DNA of 64,000 nt from Gracilimonas sp. (GCF_014762685.1 NZ_JABURM010000005.1:1116001-1180000); one strand, 5' to 3'. Counted from the stretch's first letter, positions 28,259-37,833 are shown. Program-made: numbers and translations. The notes: generated by a model from the sequence alone, not told the origin.

Positions 28259-30160
28259 TTAATAACCTGGGTTTTGGACCAGATTTGGATTAGCGTTTAC
28301 ATCTGATGCAGGAATTGGATAGATGTTAAAGTGATCACTTACGGAAGTACCTTCCTGAGTGCCTCCTTTCCATGCCCACACATAATCAGCTGATGTAAAC
28401 AGGCCGAAACGTATCAAGTCGGTTCTACGATGTCCTTCCCAATACAGTTCCCTGGCTCGTTCGTCCAGCACAAATTCAGGCGTCAGGTCACCGGCCGCAA
28501 TATTAGCAGAAACATTGCCGCCATACGCTCTTTCTCTTAAGTCGTTAACGAGTCCTACCGCTTTGGCAATATTGCCGCCTGCAGCTCCTCTTGCCGTAGC
28601 TTCCGCATACATCAGGTAAGCATCTGCCAAACGGAACATTGGGAAATCAATATCAACCCATGTCAGGTTTTTCCCGGTATCACCGTTAGAAGTAATGTTT
28701 TTCCACTTGGTGATGGTGTATCCGTTTGAAAAATCACCGGGGTCTGCCACTTCTTTGGTTTGTCCGTCAGTAAAGAAGGTTTCCCTTGCATCAAATGATT
28801 CAGGGTTTAATTCCATTGTAAGTGTAAGGTTGTTGACATCAACTTCGAAATAGTAAATGCCTCCCTCTGCTACGGAGAAGTTACCTCCTCCTCCTGCAAC
28901 CATATTTCCATTATCATTACTATATTCCTGGCTGCCCCAGTCTCCCTCGGTGAATTTAAATTCAGCACCTTCAGCGAAGTACACATAACCGGTATACACG
29001 CCGTCATTATTATCTGAAACCAGCGTTCCTGCTTCCAGTGGAGTCCAGTCTCCACCATATCCACTCGCACCCTGATACCCACCGGGAACGTAAAGCACAT
29101 CATCGCCATCTAGATTAGAAGTTTGATATCCAGAATAATAAATATCAACAAATTGAGGAGTCACCCTGTAACCGCCCCATCCACCGTCTAAACCAAAGTC
29201 GGCGGCATTCATATTACCGCCAACGGCAGCATGGGCAATAAAGGTTGTGCCACCCCAGCTGGAAGTATTCACTCCGTCAAAGGTAATCGGGAAAATAATG
29301 CCATCTGCAGTGTGATTGTCAGCGAGGAATAATTCACCATAACTGCCATGCAATACATAACCGCCTTCGTCAATCACTTTTTCGGTGTATGTAATGACAT
29401 CATCATAGCGGTCCTGACCCACATAGACTTCAGCATTCAGGTACAGCTTGGATAGCAGCATCCAAACAGCGCCACGGTCGGCTCTGCCGTACTCATTTTG
29501 TTTTGCACCAATTATTTGACTTTCAATATCAAGTAATTCGCTTTCGATGAAAGCAAACAGGTCGGCGGTATTAGTTCTTTGAGGGGGTTCAGCACCTACA
29601 TTATCCTCTTCAGTTACAAAGGGGACATTACCGCCAAATAAATCCAGTGCATGCCAGTAACTCAATGCCCGGAGGAACCGAGCTTCTGCGGCATATTCCT
29701 GAATTACGGCTTCGTCTCTTCCTTCCGCATTGCGAAGAAATTCATTAGCCATGGTAATGGTGTAATAAATACGGCTGTACATTCCCATCACGAAATCATT
29801 GGAAGCAGTCCATGACATGGTATTAAAGTCAGGCAATCCTTCATCGCCCCAGCCTATGATTGCTTCATCCGTTGGGTTTTCCTGGTGGGTAAAATACTGA
29901 CGAACATAGCTTGAAAAACCTTCATCAATGCCTTGTATATCAGCGTTACCTGCAGGGCCTTGCTGGCCGGTTGTTGAAAATCCGGCATAGAGTTTTGCCA
30001 GAACTTGTTTGTAATCATCCGGGGTATTGTATACCGACTCGGATGTAACAACATCATCATCAAGAGGTGTAGTGCTCAAATCGTCTATACACGAAGTGGC
30101 AGTAAAACCCAAGAATACGGTAAGTACTATTAAAAATGTTTTATATGTTTGATTAAACAT
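28259..30160 (-). CDS. susD: SusD/RagB-family nutrient-binding lipoprotein with inserted SusE-type module
   Basis: 633 aa, roughly 80-100 longer than usual for the family. Lipoprotein signal with TATSC (Cys24). SusD features: AEARFLRALSYWHALDLFGGNVP (helical TPR part, about 158-180), GAVWMLLSKLYLNAEVY, and at the end LDERARELYWEGHRRTDLIRFG and NIYPIPASDVNANPNLVQNPGY. Between about residues 355 and 452 lies a module beginning YVPGGYQGASGYGGDWTP that matches module A of SusE; SusD sequence resumes at DARETFFTDGQ. It should sit as a lid on SusC and bind starch oligosaccharides; the insert may add a binding site. Reading frame is continuous through the insert. Confidence 0.9.
   Translation of the reverse strand: MFNQTYKTFLIVLTVFLGFTATSCIDDLSTTPLDDDVVTSESVYNTPDDYKQVLAKLYAGFSTTGQQGPAGNADIQGIDEGFSSYVRQYFTHQENPTDEAIIGWGDEGLPDFNTMSWTASNDFVMGMYSRIYYTITMANEFLRNAEGRDEAVIQEYAAEARFLRALSYWHALDLFGGNVPFVTEEDNVGAEPPQRTNTADLFAFIESELLDIESQIIGAKQNEYGRADRGAVWMLLSKLYLNAEVYVGQDRYDDVITYTEKVIDEGGYVLHGSYGELFLADNHTADGIIFPITFDGVNTSSWGGTTFIAHAAVGGNMNAADFGLDGGWGGYRVTPQFVDIYYSGYQTSNLDGDDVLYVPGGYQGASGYGGDWTPLEAGTLVSDNNDGVYTGYVYFAEGAEFKFTEGDWGSQEYSNDNGNMVAGGGGNFSVAEGGIYYFEVDVNNLTLTMELNPESFDARETFFTDGQTKEVADPGDFSNGYTITKWKNITSNGDTGKNLTWVDIDFPMFRLADAYLMYAEATARGAAGGNIAKAVGLVNDLRERAYGGNVSANIAAGDLTPEFVLDERARELYWEGHRRTDLIRFGLFTSADYVWAWKGGTQEGTSVSDHFNIYPIPASDVNANPNLVQNPGY
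28805..29098 (-). other. SusE-type starch-binding module inserted in SusD
   Basis: Encodes about residues 355-452 of the SusD homologue. Sixteen of the first eighteen residues equal those of SusE module A (29039-29092 versus 27699-27752), and the DNA is also visibly alike there, suggesting duplication within the locus. Further on, GYVYFAEGAEFKFTE matches GYVNVANANELKFTE. The edges are judged by eye. Confidence 0.8.
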
Positions 30161-30185
30161 GATCTTGGTTATTAAAATGTTTCAA

Positions 30186-33100
30186 TTAGAAATTCAGATT
30201 TAATCCCAGAACAAATGTTCTTGGACGAGGATAGATGTTATTGTCTATGCCTCCGAACACTTCCGGATCAAGTCCGCTGTAATTTGTTATCACAAACACG
30301 TTTTGCACAGTTGCAGAAACTCTGAGACTGTTTATAACGTCAAAAACGCTGTTAAATGTGTATCCGAGATTGATGTTATCCAGTCTTAAGAAAGATGCAT
30401 TTTCTACAAAGTGGTCAGAGAAAAACTGAGCATTAGTAAAGTTTGTCTCAAGCACTGATGCCGGTGCATTTCGTAAGTAGCCTTCGTAAAGCATTTCACT
30501 GTAAAATGCATTACTGGATTTCACGTTGTTATAAACATGATTTCCTACACTTGCGTGCCCTGCAAAAGAAGCATCCCAGTTTTTATATTCCACTCTGGAC
30601 GAGAATCCAAATTCATAATCCGCACTTGGGCTCTCATATCGATACTTATCGGCTTCGTTAATCACTCCGTCACCATTGCGGTCAACATATAATCCTTCAA
30701 TCGGTGTTCCATCGGCATTGTAAACTTGTTCAAATACATAGAATGAACTTCTTGGAAATCCGACACTGTGCAATTGGATGGTATTACCAACACCTCCGGA
30801 AATACCGCCGGTTTCTACCCCAATATAGCTTGGGTCATCAACCGTGGTGAGCTTGGTGATTTCATCGGTATTTTTAGATACGTTAACACCAAGTTCCCAG
30901 TAGGTATCTTGGGTATTTACCAGCCGTCCGGTAATTTCAAATTCTACCCCTTTCACTTCAAGGGTACCTACATTTGAAAGTATGCGGTTTGTAAAGTTAG
31001 AACCTGCAGCTACAGGCACCACATTAAGCAGGTCGTTTGTTTCACGATAATAACCTTCAACTTTACCGAAGATACGATCATTAAACAGGCTATAGTCTAA
31101 CCCAACATTATAAGTTGTGGTTTCTTCCCATTTAAGATCGGGATTATACCCTTCCGGCCGCAGTGTTGTTATAAACTGGTTACCGAATTGGTATTGAGCA
31201 GTAGGCTCACTGTATGTATAAACGGGCAGGTATGGATAATCACCTTGTCCGATATTTTGCTGACCTGTAACACCGTAACCGAGACGCAACTTAAGTTCCG
31301 TTATGGCATCCGCATTGTCTAGGAAAGCTTCTTCATGAATTTTCCAGGCCACAGCGGCTGAAGGAAATAAGCCCCACCGGTTGTCTTCCGAGAATCTTGA
31401 AGTACCGTCTTGTCTAAGCGTTGCGGTCAACAGGTATTTATCTTTGAATTCATAATTCAAACGTCCGAAGAAAGAAACGATATAATTTTCGGTAGCGTAA
31501 TCTGTATCTGCACGAACATCCAGATTTGCTTCATCCGCACGGTCAAAATTAGTCACGTAATTGAAACCATCCGCGTAGTGATGCTCCCAGGAATAACCTG
31601 CAATTACGTCAAAACTACTTTGCCAGTCAGCTACTTCTTTTTGGTAGTTCAGGTAAAAATCTAAAAGTTCATTTTCCTTTTTCTGGTCGTAATCCACGCG
31701 CACTCCGGAAGTTTCAGGGTCTCCGGTGAATTCAAACGCTGCGTTTTCAGGAACGGCTATATCCCCTTCGGCAACATCGGAATAATCCACTCCTACATTT
31801 AAAATTGCATTTAAACCAGACACAAAAGGAAGTGCATAATCAATTTCAAGATTACCGATGGTACGGTAAACAGTAGATTCATCAGTTCTTTGCTCCAGAA
31901 GAGCTACCGGGTTAGCCGGTGCAAGCGGGTTAGGCCTTCCTTGATTATCTACCCATGTAAAGTAACCGCCGTAATTATCTCCTTCCACAGGCTGGGTAGG
32001 ATCAAAAATAACAGCAGAACCAATGGCTCCCTGGTTACCAAACTGATTTTGAACCTGCATTCCTTTCAGATTCAAATTCACTTTTAACTGATCATCAAAA
32101 AAGGTTGGGTTCAAAGAAACAGACCCGGTCAACCGGTCATTTCTGTCGGTTCTCAGAATACCTTCGTTTCCGGAAAATCCTAAAGAAACCCGGTAAGGGA
32201 TATTCTGGTAAGCCCCGGTGATGTTAATATTATGATCCTGGCCAAAAGCATTTCTGTAAATTTCGTCTTGCCAGTTTGTATTGCTATCTCCTAAACGGTC
32301 AGTGCCATTGGTACCAAATTGCTCTTCAATCACTTCACGAAATTGATCCGCACTAAGCATTTCTACTCTTTTTTGGTTGGCCTGATACGAAAGCCTTGTG
32401 CTGTAATTTACGTCAAGTCCCTGGCCTACGCGTCCCTTTTTCGTATTAATGATAATCACACCATTAGAAGCCCGGGAACCATAAATAGCTGTTGCTGAGG
32501 CATCCTTAAGGATATTTATAGACTCAATATCATTAGGATTAATGGTATTAAGGGGATTTCTCATCCCTGCAACTCCACCCCCATCTAAAGGCACTCCATC
32601 TACTACAAAAAGCGGATCATTACTTGCAGAAAGTGAAGATCCTCCCCGAATTCGAATGGTAGCACCGCTACCCGGAGCACCGTCACTGGAAGTTACACTT
32701 ACACCTGCTGCTTTACCTTGAAATAATTCTTGAGGTGAGGTGATGTTTCCCTGGTTAAAATCGCTGGCACTGATGGAATTCACTGAACCGGTATTATCAC
32801 CCTGTTGTTGGGTACCATAACCGATAACAACTACCTCTTCTCCCGAAATGGTTTGAGGCCGCAATTCAACGTTAATTTCTGTTCTTCCATCAATTGGCAC
32901 TAATATTTTTTGGAATCCAAGGAATGAAAACGATAATGTGTCTTGCAAACTCGGTACCTGAAATTCGTAATACCCGTCAGAATCAGTAGATGTACCGGTA
33001 GTGGTACCAACTACTAAAATATTTACCCCCGGCAAAGATTCACCGGTTTCGCCATCTGTTACGATTCCGGATACAGTCATCCTGTCCTGTGCAATGGCTT

Positions 33101-33224
33101 CCGTTTGTCCCATTCCCGAAAATAGAAGCGCTATCATTAAAGGAAAAGCCATCAGAAACTTAGAGACGTGCTGATTAATCCTTTTGAAGCAGATTCCTAA
33201 AATCGGTATCGCTGTTTTTTTCAT
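30186..33224 (-). CDS. susC: SusC/RagA-family TonB-linked outer membrane transporter
   Basis: 1012 aa. A long signal region (1-46, cleavage probably after AIA), a carboxypeptidase-regulatory-like domain (about 48-125: VSGIVTDGETGESLPGVNILV), a TonB-box region EEVVVIGYGTQ, a plug with the SusC signature ASATAIYGSRASNGVIIINTKKG, and a large barrel ending in RPRTFVLGLNLNF. It is the importer for oligosaccharides and pairs with the SusD homologue 25 nt downstream. The start has GGAG about 8 nt upstream. A perfect LacI-type operator lies 66 nt upstream. Starch as substrate is inferred from the neighbouring GH13 and SusE genes. Confidence 0.93.
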   Translation of the reverse strand: MKKTAIPILGICFKRINQHVSKFLMAFPLMIALLFSGMGQTEAIAQDRMTVSGIVTDGETGESLPGVNILVVGTTTGTSTDSDGYYEFQVPSLQDTLSFSFLGFQKILVPIDGRTEINVELRPQTISGEEVVVIGYGTQQQGDNTGSVNSISASDFNQGNITSPQELFQGKAAGVSVTSSDGAPGSGATIRIRGGSSLSASNDPLFVVDGVPLDGGGVAGMRNPLNTINPNDIESINILKDASATAIYGSRASNGVIIINTKKGRVGQGLDVNYSTRLSYQANQKRVEMLSADQFREVIEEQFGTNGTDRLGDSNTNWQDEIYRNAFGQDHNINITGAYQNIPYRVSLGFSGNEGILRTDRNDRLTGSVSLNPTFFDDQLKVNLNLKGMQVQNQFGNQGAIGSAVIFDPTQPVEGDNYGGYFTWVDNQGRPNPLAPANPVALLEQRTDESTVYRTIGNLEIDYALPFVSGLNAILNVGVDYSDVAEGDIAVPENAAFEFTGDPETSGVRVDYDQKKENELLDFYLNYQKEVADWQSSFDVIAGYSWEHHYADGFNYVTNFDRADEANLDVRADTDYATENYIVSFFGRLNYEFKDKYLLTATLRQDGTSRFSEDNRWGLFPSAAVAWKIHEEAFLDNADAITELKLRLGYGVTGQQNIGQGDYPYLPVYTYSEPTAQYQFGNQFITTLRPEGYNPDLKWEETTTYNVGLDYSLFNDRIFGKVEGYYRETNDLLNVVPVAAGSNFTNRILSNVGTLEVKGVEFEITGRLVNTQDTYWELGVNVSKNTDEITKLTTVDDPSYIGVETGGISGGVGNTIQLHSVGFPRSSFYVFEQVYNADGTPIEGLYVDRNGDGVINEADKYRYESPSADYEFGFSSRVEYKNWDASFAGHASVGNHVYNNVKSSNAFYSEMLYEGYLRNAPASVLETNFTNAQFFSDHFVENASFLRLDNINLGYTFNSVFDVINSLRVSATVQNVFVITNYSGLDPEVFGGIDNNIYPRPRTFVLGLNLNF

Positions 33225-33516
33225 ATTAGTTCTCCAATGTTGGTTTTAATTGGCTGAATTTGAAGTTCTTTACAATCTCTCATTAATGTATGTAAGCGCT
33301 TACATTATTTCAACAACTATTTTATACAACGGTTCAAACCCCACTAAAAGCTTTAGATAAAGGTTTTTGAAGTAATTTTTGCTTAAATAATTGTTTTTAT
33401 GAGATTAAACTCACACCTGTAGAAAGGCATAATCATAAGTAAATAAGGATGCAGAGACTGAATTTATATATTTTTAGCCGTTTAACGGCTTTAAATTAAA
33501 CAAATAATGTAAGGGC
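33225..33516. other. Regulatory gap upstream of susC
   Basis: A 292-nt AT-rich region between susC and ispG, both on the minus strand, so it is the promoter region of susC. It holds the operator at 33290-33305 and the first 10 nt of a second, which runs on into the ispG stop. I find no convincing Bacteroidota -33/-7 pair (TTTG / TAnnTTTG) and do not call a promoter. Confidence 0.6.
33290..33305. promoter_or_regulatory. LacI-type operator upstream of susC
   Basis: ATGTAAGCGCTTACAT is a perfect 16-bp palindrome with the central CG and AAnCGnTT core typical of LacI/CcpA-family sites. It is 66 nt before the susC start codon. The LacI gene at 25984 in the same locus is the obvious candidate to bind it. 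Confidence 0.85.
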
Positions 33517-33522
33517 TTACAT
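33507..33522. promoter_or_regulatory. Second LacI-type operator at the ispG stop codon
   Basis: ATGTAAGGGCTTACAT matches the susC operator in 15 of 16 bases; only the central CG becomes GG. It overlaps the last codons and stop of ispG, 217 nt from the first site. Two such sites could allow DNA looping by a tetrameric or paired regulator. Confidence 0.65.
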
Positions 33523-34761
33523 TTCCACGGTCTTTCCTGCATTCTTCTTGTTCCCGTATCGCTCTTGGATATAGTTGTCTAAGATTTGACGAAATTCTTC
33601 CCCAATGTGATCTCCCCTGAGCGTGGTTGAGTGCTCCCCGTCGATATATACCGGGGCTTTGGGCTCTTCAAAAGTTCCGGGCAGTGAAATCCCTATATTC
33701 GCTGCTCTTGATTCACCGGGTCCATTTACCACACACCCCATTACAGCCACATCCATTTCTTCCACACCGGGGTAGGCTTTTCTCCAGACGGGCATGGATT
33801 CTACGATGTAATCCTGGATTTCTTCTGCTAGTTCCTGGAAGTAAGTACTTTTAGTTCTTCCACAACCGGGACAGGAAGTTACCTGAGGAATGAAACTCCT
33901 GATTTTAAGGGATTGCAATATCTGCTGAGCAACTTGTACCTCAAGGGCACGGTCGGCACCCGGCTGGGGCGTGAGTGAAACCCTTATGGTATCTCCTATC
34001 CCCTGTTGTAAAATTACTGACAGGGCTGATGCACTCGCTACCATTCCTTTCATTCCCATACCTGCTTCAGTCAATCCCACATGCAAGGGATAATCTACGG
34101 CTTCGGCAATGCGCTCATACACAGTTACCACATCCTGCACACCCGACATCTTACAACTGATAATAATCTTATTTGAAGCCAGCCCTACATCTTCCGCCAG
34201 TTTTGAAGATCGTTTTGCACTCTCTACCATCGTATCAAGCATCACTTCTTTGGCGGATTTTGGTTTTGGAAGTTCATTATTGGCATCCATTCTATCAGCA
34301 AGTAACTGCTGATCCAGGGACCCCCAATTTACCCCAATGCGTACCGGTTTGTCGTATTTAATGGCTTGTTCTACAATCGTGGCAAAATTCTCATCCCGGG
34401 TTTTGGTTCCGGTGTTTCCGGGATTGATGCGAAACTTGGCAAGCGCCTTTGCCATTTCCGGGTATTTGGTTAACAGTTTGTGCCCGTTATAATGGAAATC
34501 TCCAATTACAGGAACCGGCACTCCCCGTTTCAATAATTTCTCTTTGATATAGGGTACTGCCTTAGCGGCTGCGTCATTATTTACGGTAATTCGCACTAAC
34601 TCTGATCCTGCCCGAAATAAATGTTCAATTTGATCAGTGGTTTCATCAATATCAGCAGTATCAGTATTGGTCATAGATTGTACTACAATAGGGGCGCCTC
34701 CCCCAACGGGAACATTCCCCACCATTACCTGAATTGATTTACGTCGCTCTATTTTTGCCAT
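33517..34761 (-). CDS. ispG: 4-hydroxy-3-methylbut-2-en-1-yl diphosphate synthase
   Basis: [4Fe-4S] enzyme of the non-mevalonate isoprenoid pathway (also gcpE). 414 aa. The iron-sulfur ligands are visible as SCPGCGRT and GCVVNGPGE; the N-terminal TIM-barrel part has [15 protein letters not shown] and VGLTEAG. Single compact form like E. coli IspG, not the longer plant/chlamydial form with an extra middle domain. It starts 33 nt after the first rhomboid gene on the same strand. Its last codons contain a LacI-like operator. Confidence 0.95.
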   Translation of the reverse strand: MAKIERRKSIQVMVGNVPVGGGAPIVVQSMTNTDTADIDETTDQIEHLFRAGSELVRITVNNDAAAKAVPYIKEKLLKRGVPVPVIGDFHYNGHKLLTKYPEMAKALAKFRINPGNTGTKTRDENFATIVEQAIKYDKPVRIGVNWGSLDQQLLADRMDANNELPKPKSAKEVMLDTMVESAKRSSKLAEDVGLASNKIIISCKMSGVQDVVTVYERIAEAVDYPLHVGLTEAGMGMKGMVASASALSVILQQGIGDTIRVSLTPQPGADRALEVQVAQQILQSLKIRSFIPQVTSCPGCGRTKSTYFQELAEEIQDYIVESMPVWRKAYPGVEEMDVAVMGCVVNGPGESRAANIGISLPGTFEEPKAPVYIDGEHSTTLRGDHIGEEFRQILDNYIQERYGNKKNAGKTVEM

Positions 34762-34794
34762 GGTATTATAAAATGTTGTTGAAATTCCTGAAGA

Positions 34795-35688
34795 TCAGTT
34801 CTTCTTGCTGAGTTCAAATAATTTTCGTTTCTCTTCTTTGGAAAGTGAATCGTAGCCTTTCTTGGAAATCTTCTCTAAAATGTCATCGAGTTCAGTTTGG
34901 TCCACTTCCTCAACAATGTCTGCATCTTGCACGATGCTCATATTCTTATTGCGTTTTCGTTTTCCGCCAGCCGGTTTTACCCGTCCGAAAAGGTATTCTA
35001 CATACCGGATAACCAAACTTAAATCCTTTCCGTTTTGATGAGCCTTCACCAATAAATATCCACCTAAAGCACCGCCCAAGTGAACAAGTCTTGCCACTCC
35101 GTCACCGGCTCCAACAAATAAAATATCAATAGCTATCCATCCGGCTACAAAAAATCGTGCCTCAATGGGCGGAAACAAAAATAACATAATCGGTGCCTTT
35201 GGAAAAAGCATAGCAAAGGCCACCAACATTCCCGTAACCGCACCTGATGCCCCTATTACCAAAGCATCTCCAAATACTAATGCAAAACCGGCATCCAGTA
35301 AAGCTCCTAAAATTCCCGCACCAAAATATATCACGGTAAATGTTCGCGGTCCTAAGGTTTCTTCAACGGCACGTCCCATCCACCAAAGCCATAGCATATT
35401 AAATAAGAAATGCAGGAACCCGCCATGCAAAAACATGTAGGTGATAAATCGCCACGGCTGTGTTAGAAAAGTCGGAAAGGAAGGATCAAACCCTAAATTA
35501 CCGATCGCCCATTCATTCAAGCCCTGACCGCCCAGCATCTGGATCACAAAAACCACAAGGTTTGCAAGGATAATGGTTCGGATGGCAATAGGCATTCTCA
35601 TGAAGCCGCGTTTAATGGCTCCTCCAAATGAATCGTACGGCATATTACCTCTCATATTTCCACCTCCCTGAAAAAACGAATTATTCAT
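34795..35688 (-). CDS. Rhomboid-family intramembrane serine protease
   Basis: 297 aa with six or seven membrane segments. Catalytic Ser is in GASGAVTG and catalytic His in VHLGGALGG; the first loop has the WRFITYMFLHGGFLHFLFNMLWLW motif that shapes the active site. The C-terminal 90 residues are soluble and charged, ending in a short helix (DDILEKISKKGYDSLSKEE) also seen in other Bacteroidota rhomboids. Its ATG overlaps the stop of the second rhomboid gene by 1 nt (TGATG), so the two are translationally coupled. Substrates unknown. Confidence 0.9.
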   Translation of the reverse strand: MNNSFFQGGGNMRGNMPYDSFGGAIKRGFMRMPIAIRTIILANLVVFVIQMLGGQGLNEWAIGNLGFDPSFPTFLTQPWRFITYMFLHGGFLHFLFNMLWLWWMGRAVEETLGPRTFTVIYFGAGILGALLDAGFALVFGDALVIGASGAVTGMLVAFAMLFPKAPIMLFLFPPIEARFFVAGWIAIDILFVGAGDGVARLVHLGGALGGYLLVKAHQNGKDLSLVIRYVEYLFGRVKPAGGKRKRNKNMSIVQDADIVEEVDQTELDDILEKISKKGYDSLSKEEKRKLFELSKKN

Positions 35689-36320
35689 CAGATATAGTCT
35701 TTAGGCTTTTTGAGTCCCCAGTATTTAATGAGTATAAATCCAACCACCAATCCGCCTAAGTGAGCAAAATGGGCAATCCCGCTATTGGGCATAGCCAGTC
35801 CGTTGAACAACTCAAACAACCCATAAACAGCAACAAAGTATTTCGCTTTAATGGGGATGGGCGGTATTAATAGCATGATGTATCGATCAGGGAACATCAT
35901 TCCAAAAGCTAACAGAATCCCAAATACTGCGCCGGAAGCACCCAGTGTGTACGTAAAATATCCGCCTATAAACATGTGAATGACGGCTGCGCCAATTCCG
36001 GTAAGCAGATAGTAGATTAAAAATCGTTTTGATCCCCATAAATTTTCAATGGCCTGCCCGAATATCCAAAGAGCAAAAAGATTGAAAAAGATGTGCCCCA
36101 AATCAGCATGCAAAAACATGTAAGTCACCAATTGCCAGGGTATAAATCCTTCACCCAAAGGATTCAAAACCAGGTAAGGGGCGAGAGCGGCTCCAATGGG
36201 TGTCCATCCGGCTCCAAATACTTGTTTAGTGAGTAAAAAAGCCAACCCGTTAATGATTAACAGGTTCTTAATAACGGGGGGAAATAAAGTAAAACTCGTG
36301 TTCGGTGAAAAATTATCCAA
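35688..36320 (-). CDS. Second rhomboid-family intramembrane protease
   Basis: About 210 aa from a TTG at 36320. The open frame runs 73 codons further upstream, but that stretch lies inside the neighbouring oxidoreductase in another frame and has no rhomboid similarity; no ATG or GTG occurs between. From TTG the protein begins NFSPNTSFTLFPPVIKNLLIINGL, as usual for the family. Catalytic Ser in GASGAVFG and His in FAHLGGLVVGF are present, plus LVTYMFLHADLGHIFFNL. It is a compact six-TM type without the soluble tail of its tandem neighbour. The start codon is inferred. Confidence 0.85.
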   Translation of the reverse strand: MDNFSPNTSFTLFPPVIKNLLIINGLAFLLTKQVFGAGWTPIGAALAPYLVLNPLGEGFIPWQLVTYMFLHADLGHIFFNLFALWIFGQAIENLWGSKRFLIYYLLTGIGAAVIHMFIGGYFTYTLGASGAVFGILLAFGMMFPDRYIMLLIPPIPIKAKYFVAVYGLFELFNGLAMPNSGIAHFAHLGGLVVGFILIKYWGLKKPKDYI

Positions 36321-36331
36321 AAATATCTGTT

Positions 36332-37833
36332 TTAATGATGATTCTTTTTGATGCGTGAATATACGTTGATTCCACTCAAAGTTACGCCCGGAATTCCTTG
36401 CCCGGGATAAGTTGCATCTCCACAAAGATACAAACCTTTGAACGGACTTTCGTGAGAAGTCCACTTGAGCAAGCTTCGTGCCATACTCTGTGGAATTCCA
36501 CCCACTCTGCCTTTTTTGCGGTACACCCAGTTTTCCCATGTAACCGGCGTTGCGGCGTGAATAACTTTGATCTGTGCGTCTGAAAATCCCGGGAGTTTGT
36601 CCCGAAGTACATGAACGATGAAATCTTCCACCTGTTGCTTAGCTGCATCATATTTTCCATTCATTGAATGCCAAAATACAGGGGAAGCATGGGTAGAAAT
36701 ATTTAGCGTGCGCGTTCCCTCCTTTGCCCGAAGCTTATCATTCGGTCTGGACATTGACACAAATATGGAATCCGAATCCGTGAATGGAACGGTATCTCCC
36801 TTTTCAAGATGGATCTGATTATGCAATGGAAGTTCCGTTGGATAGGTATCGTCAGTAGCAATTCCGAGCGTTATAGCTCCCCATGCTTCATCAAAATCCT
36901 TAGCTTCTTCTTTAAAATACCCGCTCATGGCTCCCGCTGTAATATCTTTCATATTCCACACCGGTACGTTCGAGATCACAATCGGAGCTTGATAAGCGAA
37001 TTTTTCTTTGCGTGTTGTTGGGTATGAACCATGAACTGATCCCCTTCTCTTGAAATCATCTCTACCCCTTCTTTGGTATGAAGGGCACCGCCTTTATCCT
37101 GAATAAAATTCTGGATGGTATTAATCATCTCCAGCAGTCCGCCCGGCACATAGAAGTTGGAGTAGTTGGTGTAGGTCAAACCGGCAGCTCCAAACAAGAA
37201 CGGTGTTTCTTCTGATTTAGCTTGAGCTGTAATCATCAGTTGCTCATCCACAAATCGCCAGAATTTTGGCGTATCAACTCCAAACTTTTTCATCACATCG
37301 GCTGCCGACTGAAATGCATACTTCAGCACCCAAACATCCAGCGGATTATTATTAAGGGCAAGGTGTACCCATTCGGAAAGTTTTCGTGGGGGAAAGAATG
37401 GATTTTTCAGCGATAATTTCCATACCAAATCAGATACCCTGAAAGCTTCTTTCCAAAAAGCCCGTTGAGCATCTCCATCACCAAAAACCCGGGTACATTC
37501 CTGCATCCATACCTTACGATCTTTGTATCGAATGATCTGCTCTCCATCTATCCAAACCGACATACTTGGAGTAATCTCCTCCCTGGGAATCTGGATTCCG
37601 GTTTCCTTCTCCAGCTTCCACAACGGCTGATTTTCATCAAAACCAATGAGCGTGGTCGCTCCCGACTCAAACACATATCCTTTTCTAAAATAAGACGAAG
37701 AACATCCTCCCGGAGCGTGGGCTTTTTCGAGGATGAGGACTTTAAAGCCGTCCTTGGCGAGCATGGCGGCGGCACTCATACCACCCATGCCTGAACCAAT
37801 AATTATAGCGTCATAATCTTGATTTATTTTCAT
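36332..37833 (-). pseudogene. Frameshifted FAD-dependent phytoene-desaturase-like oxidoreductase
   Basis: Two frames make one protein of about 500 aa. The 5' part (37833-36976, 285 aa) has the FAD motif DAIIIGSGMGGMSAAAMLA, then GGCSSS and FESGATTLIG; it goes out of frame after HTQQHAKK. The 3' part continues with KFAYQAPIVISNVPVWNM and runs to 36332, ending with YLCGDATYPGQGIPGVTLSG, the second FAD motif. The switch lies at a run of five T (five A on the coding strand) at 37001-37005; one added A restores the frame. So it is a recent inactivating deletion or a sequencing error. Family is CrtI/CrtISO-like; substrate unknown. The rhomboid genes follow on the same strand. Confidence 0.85.

Noticed and set aside
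36321-36539. 73-residue N-terminal extension of the second rhomboid.
   Set aside because: It lies fully within the oxidoreductase 3' end in another frame and has no rhomboid-like sequence.
37001-37005. Programmed -1 ribosomal frameshift in the CrtI-like gene.
   Set aside because: The codons AAG AAA AAT do not form a good slippery heptamer and the run of five A is short; mutation or sequencing error is simpler.
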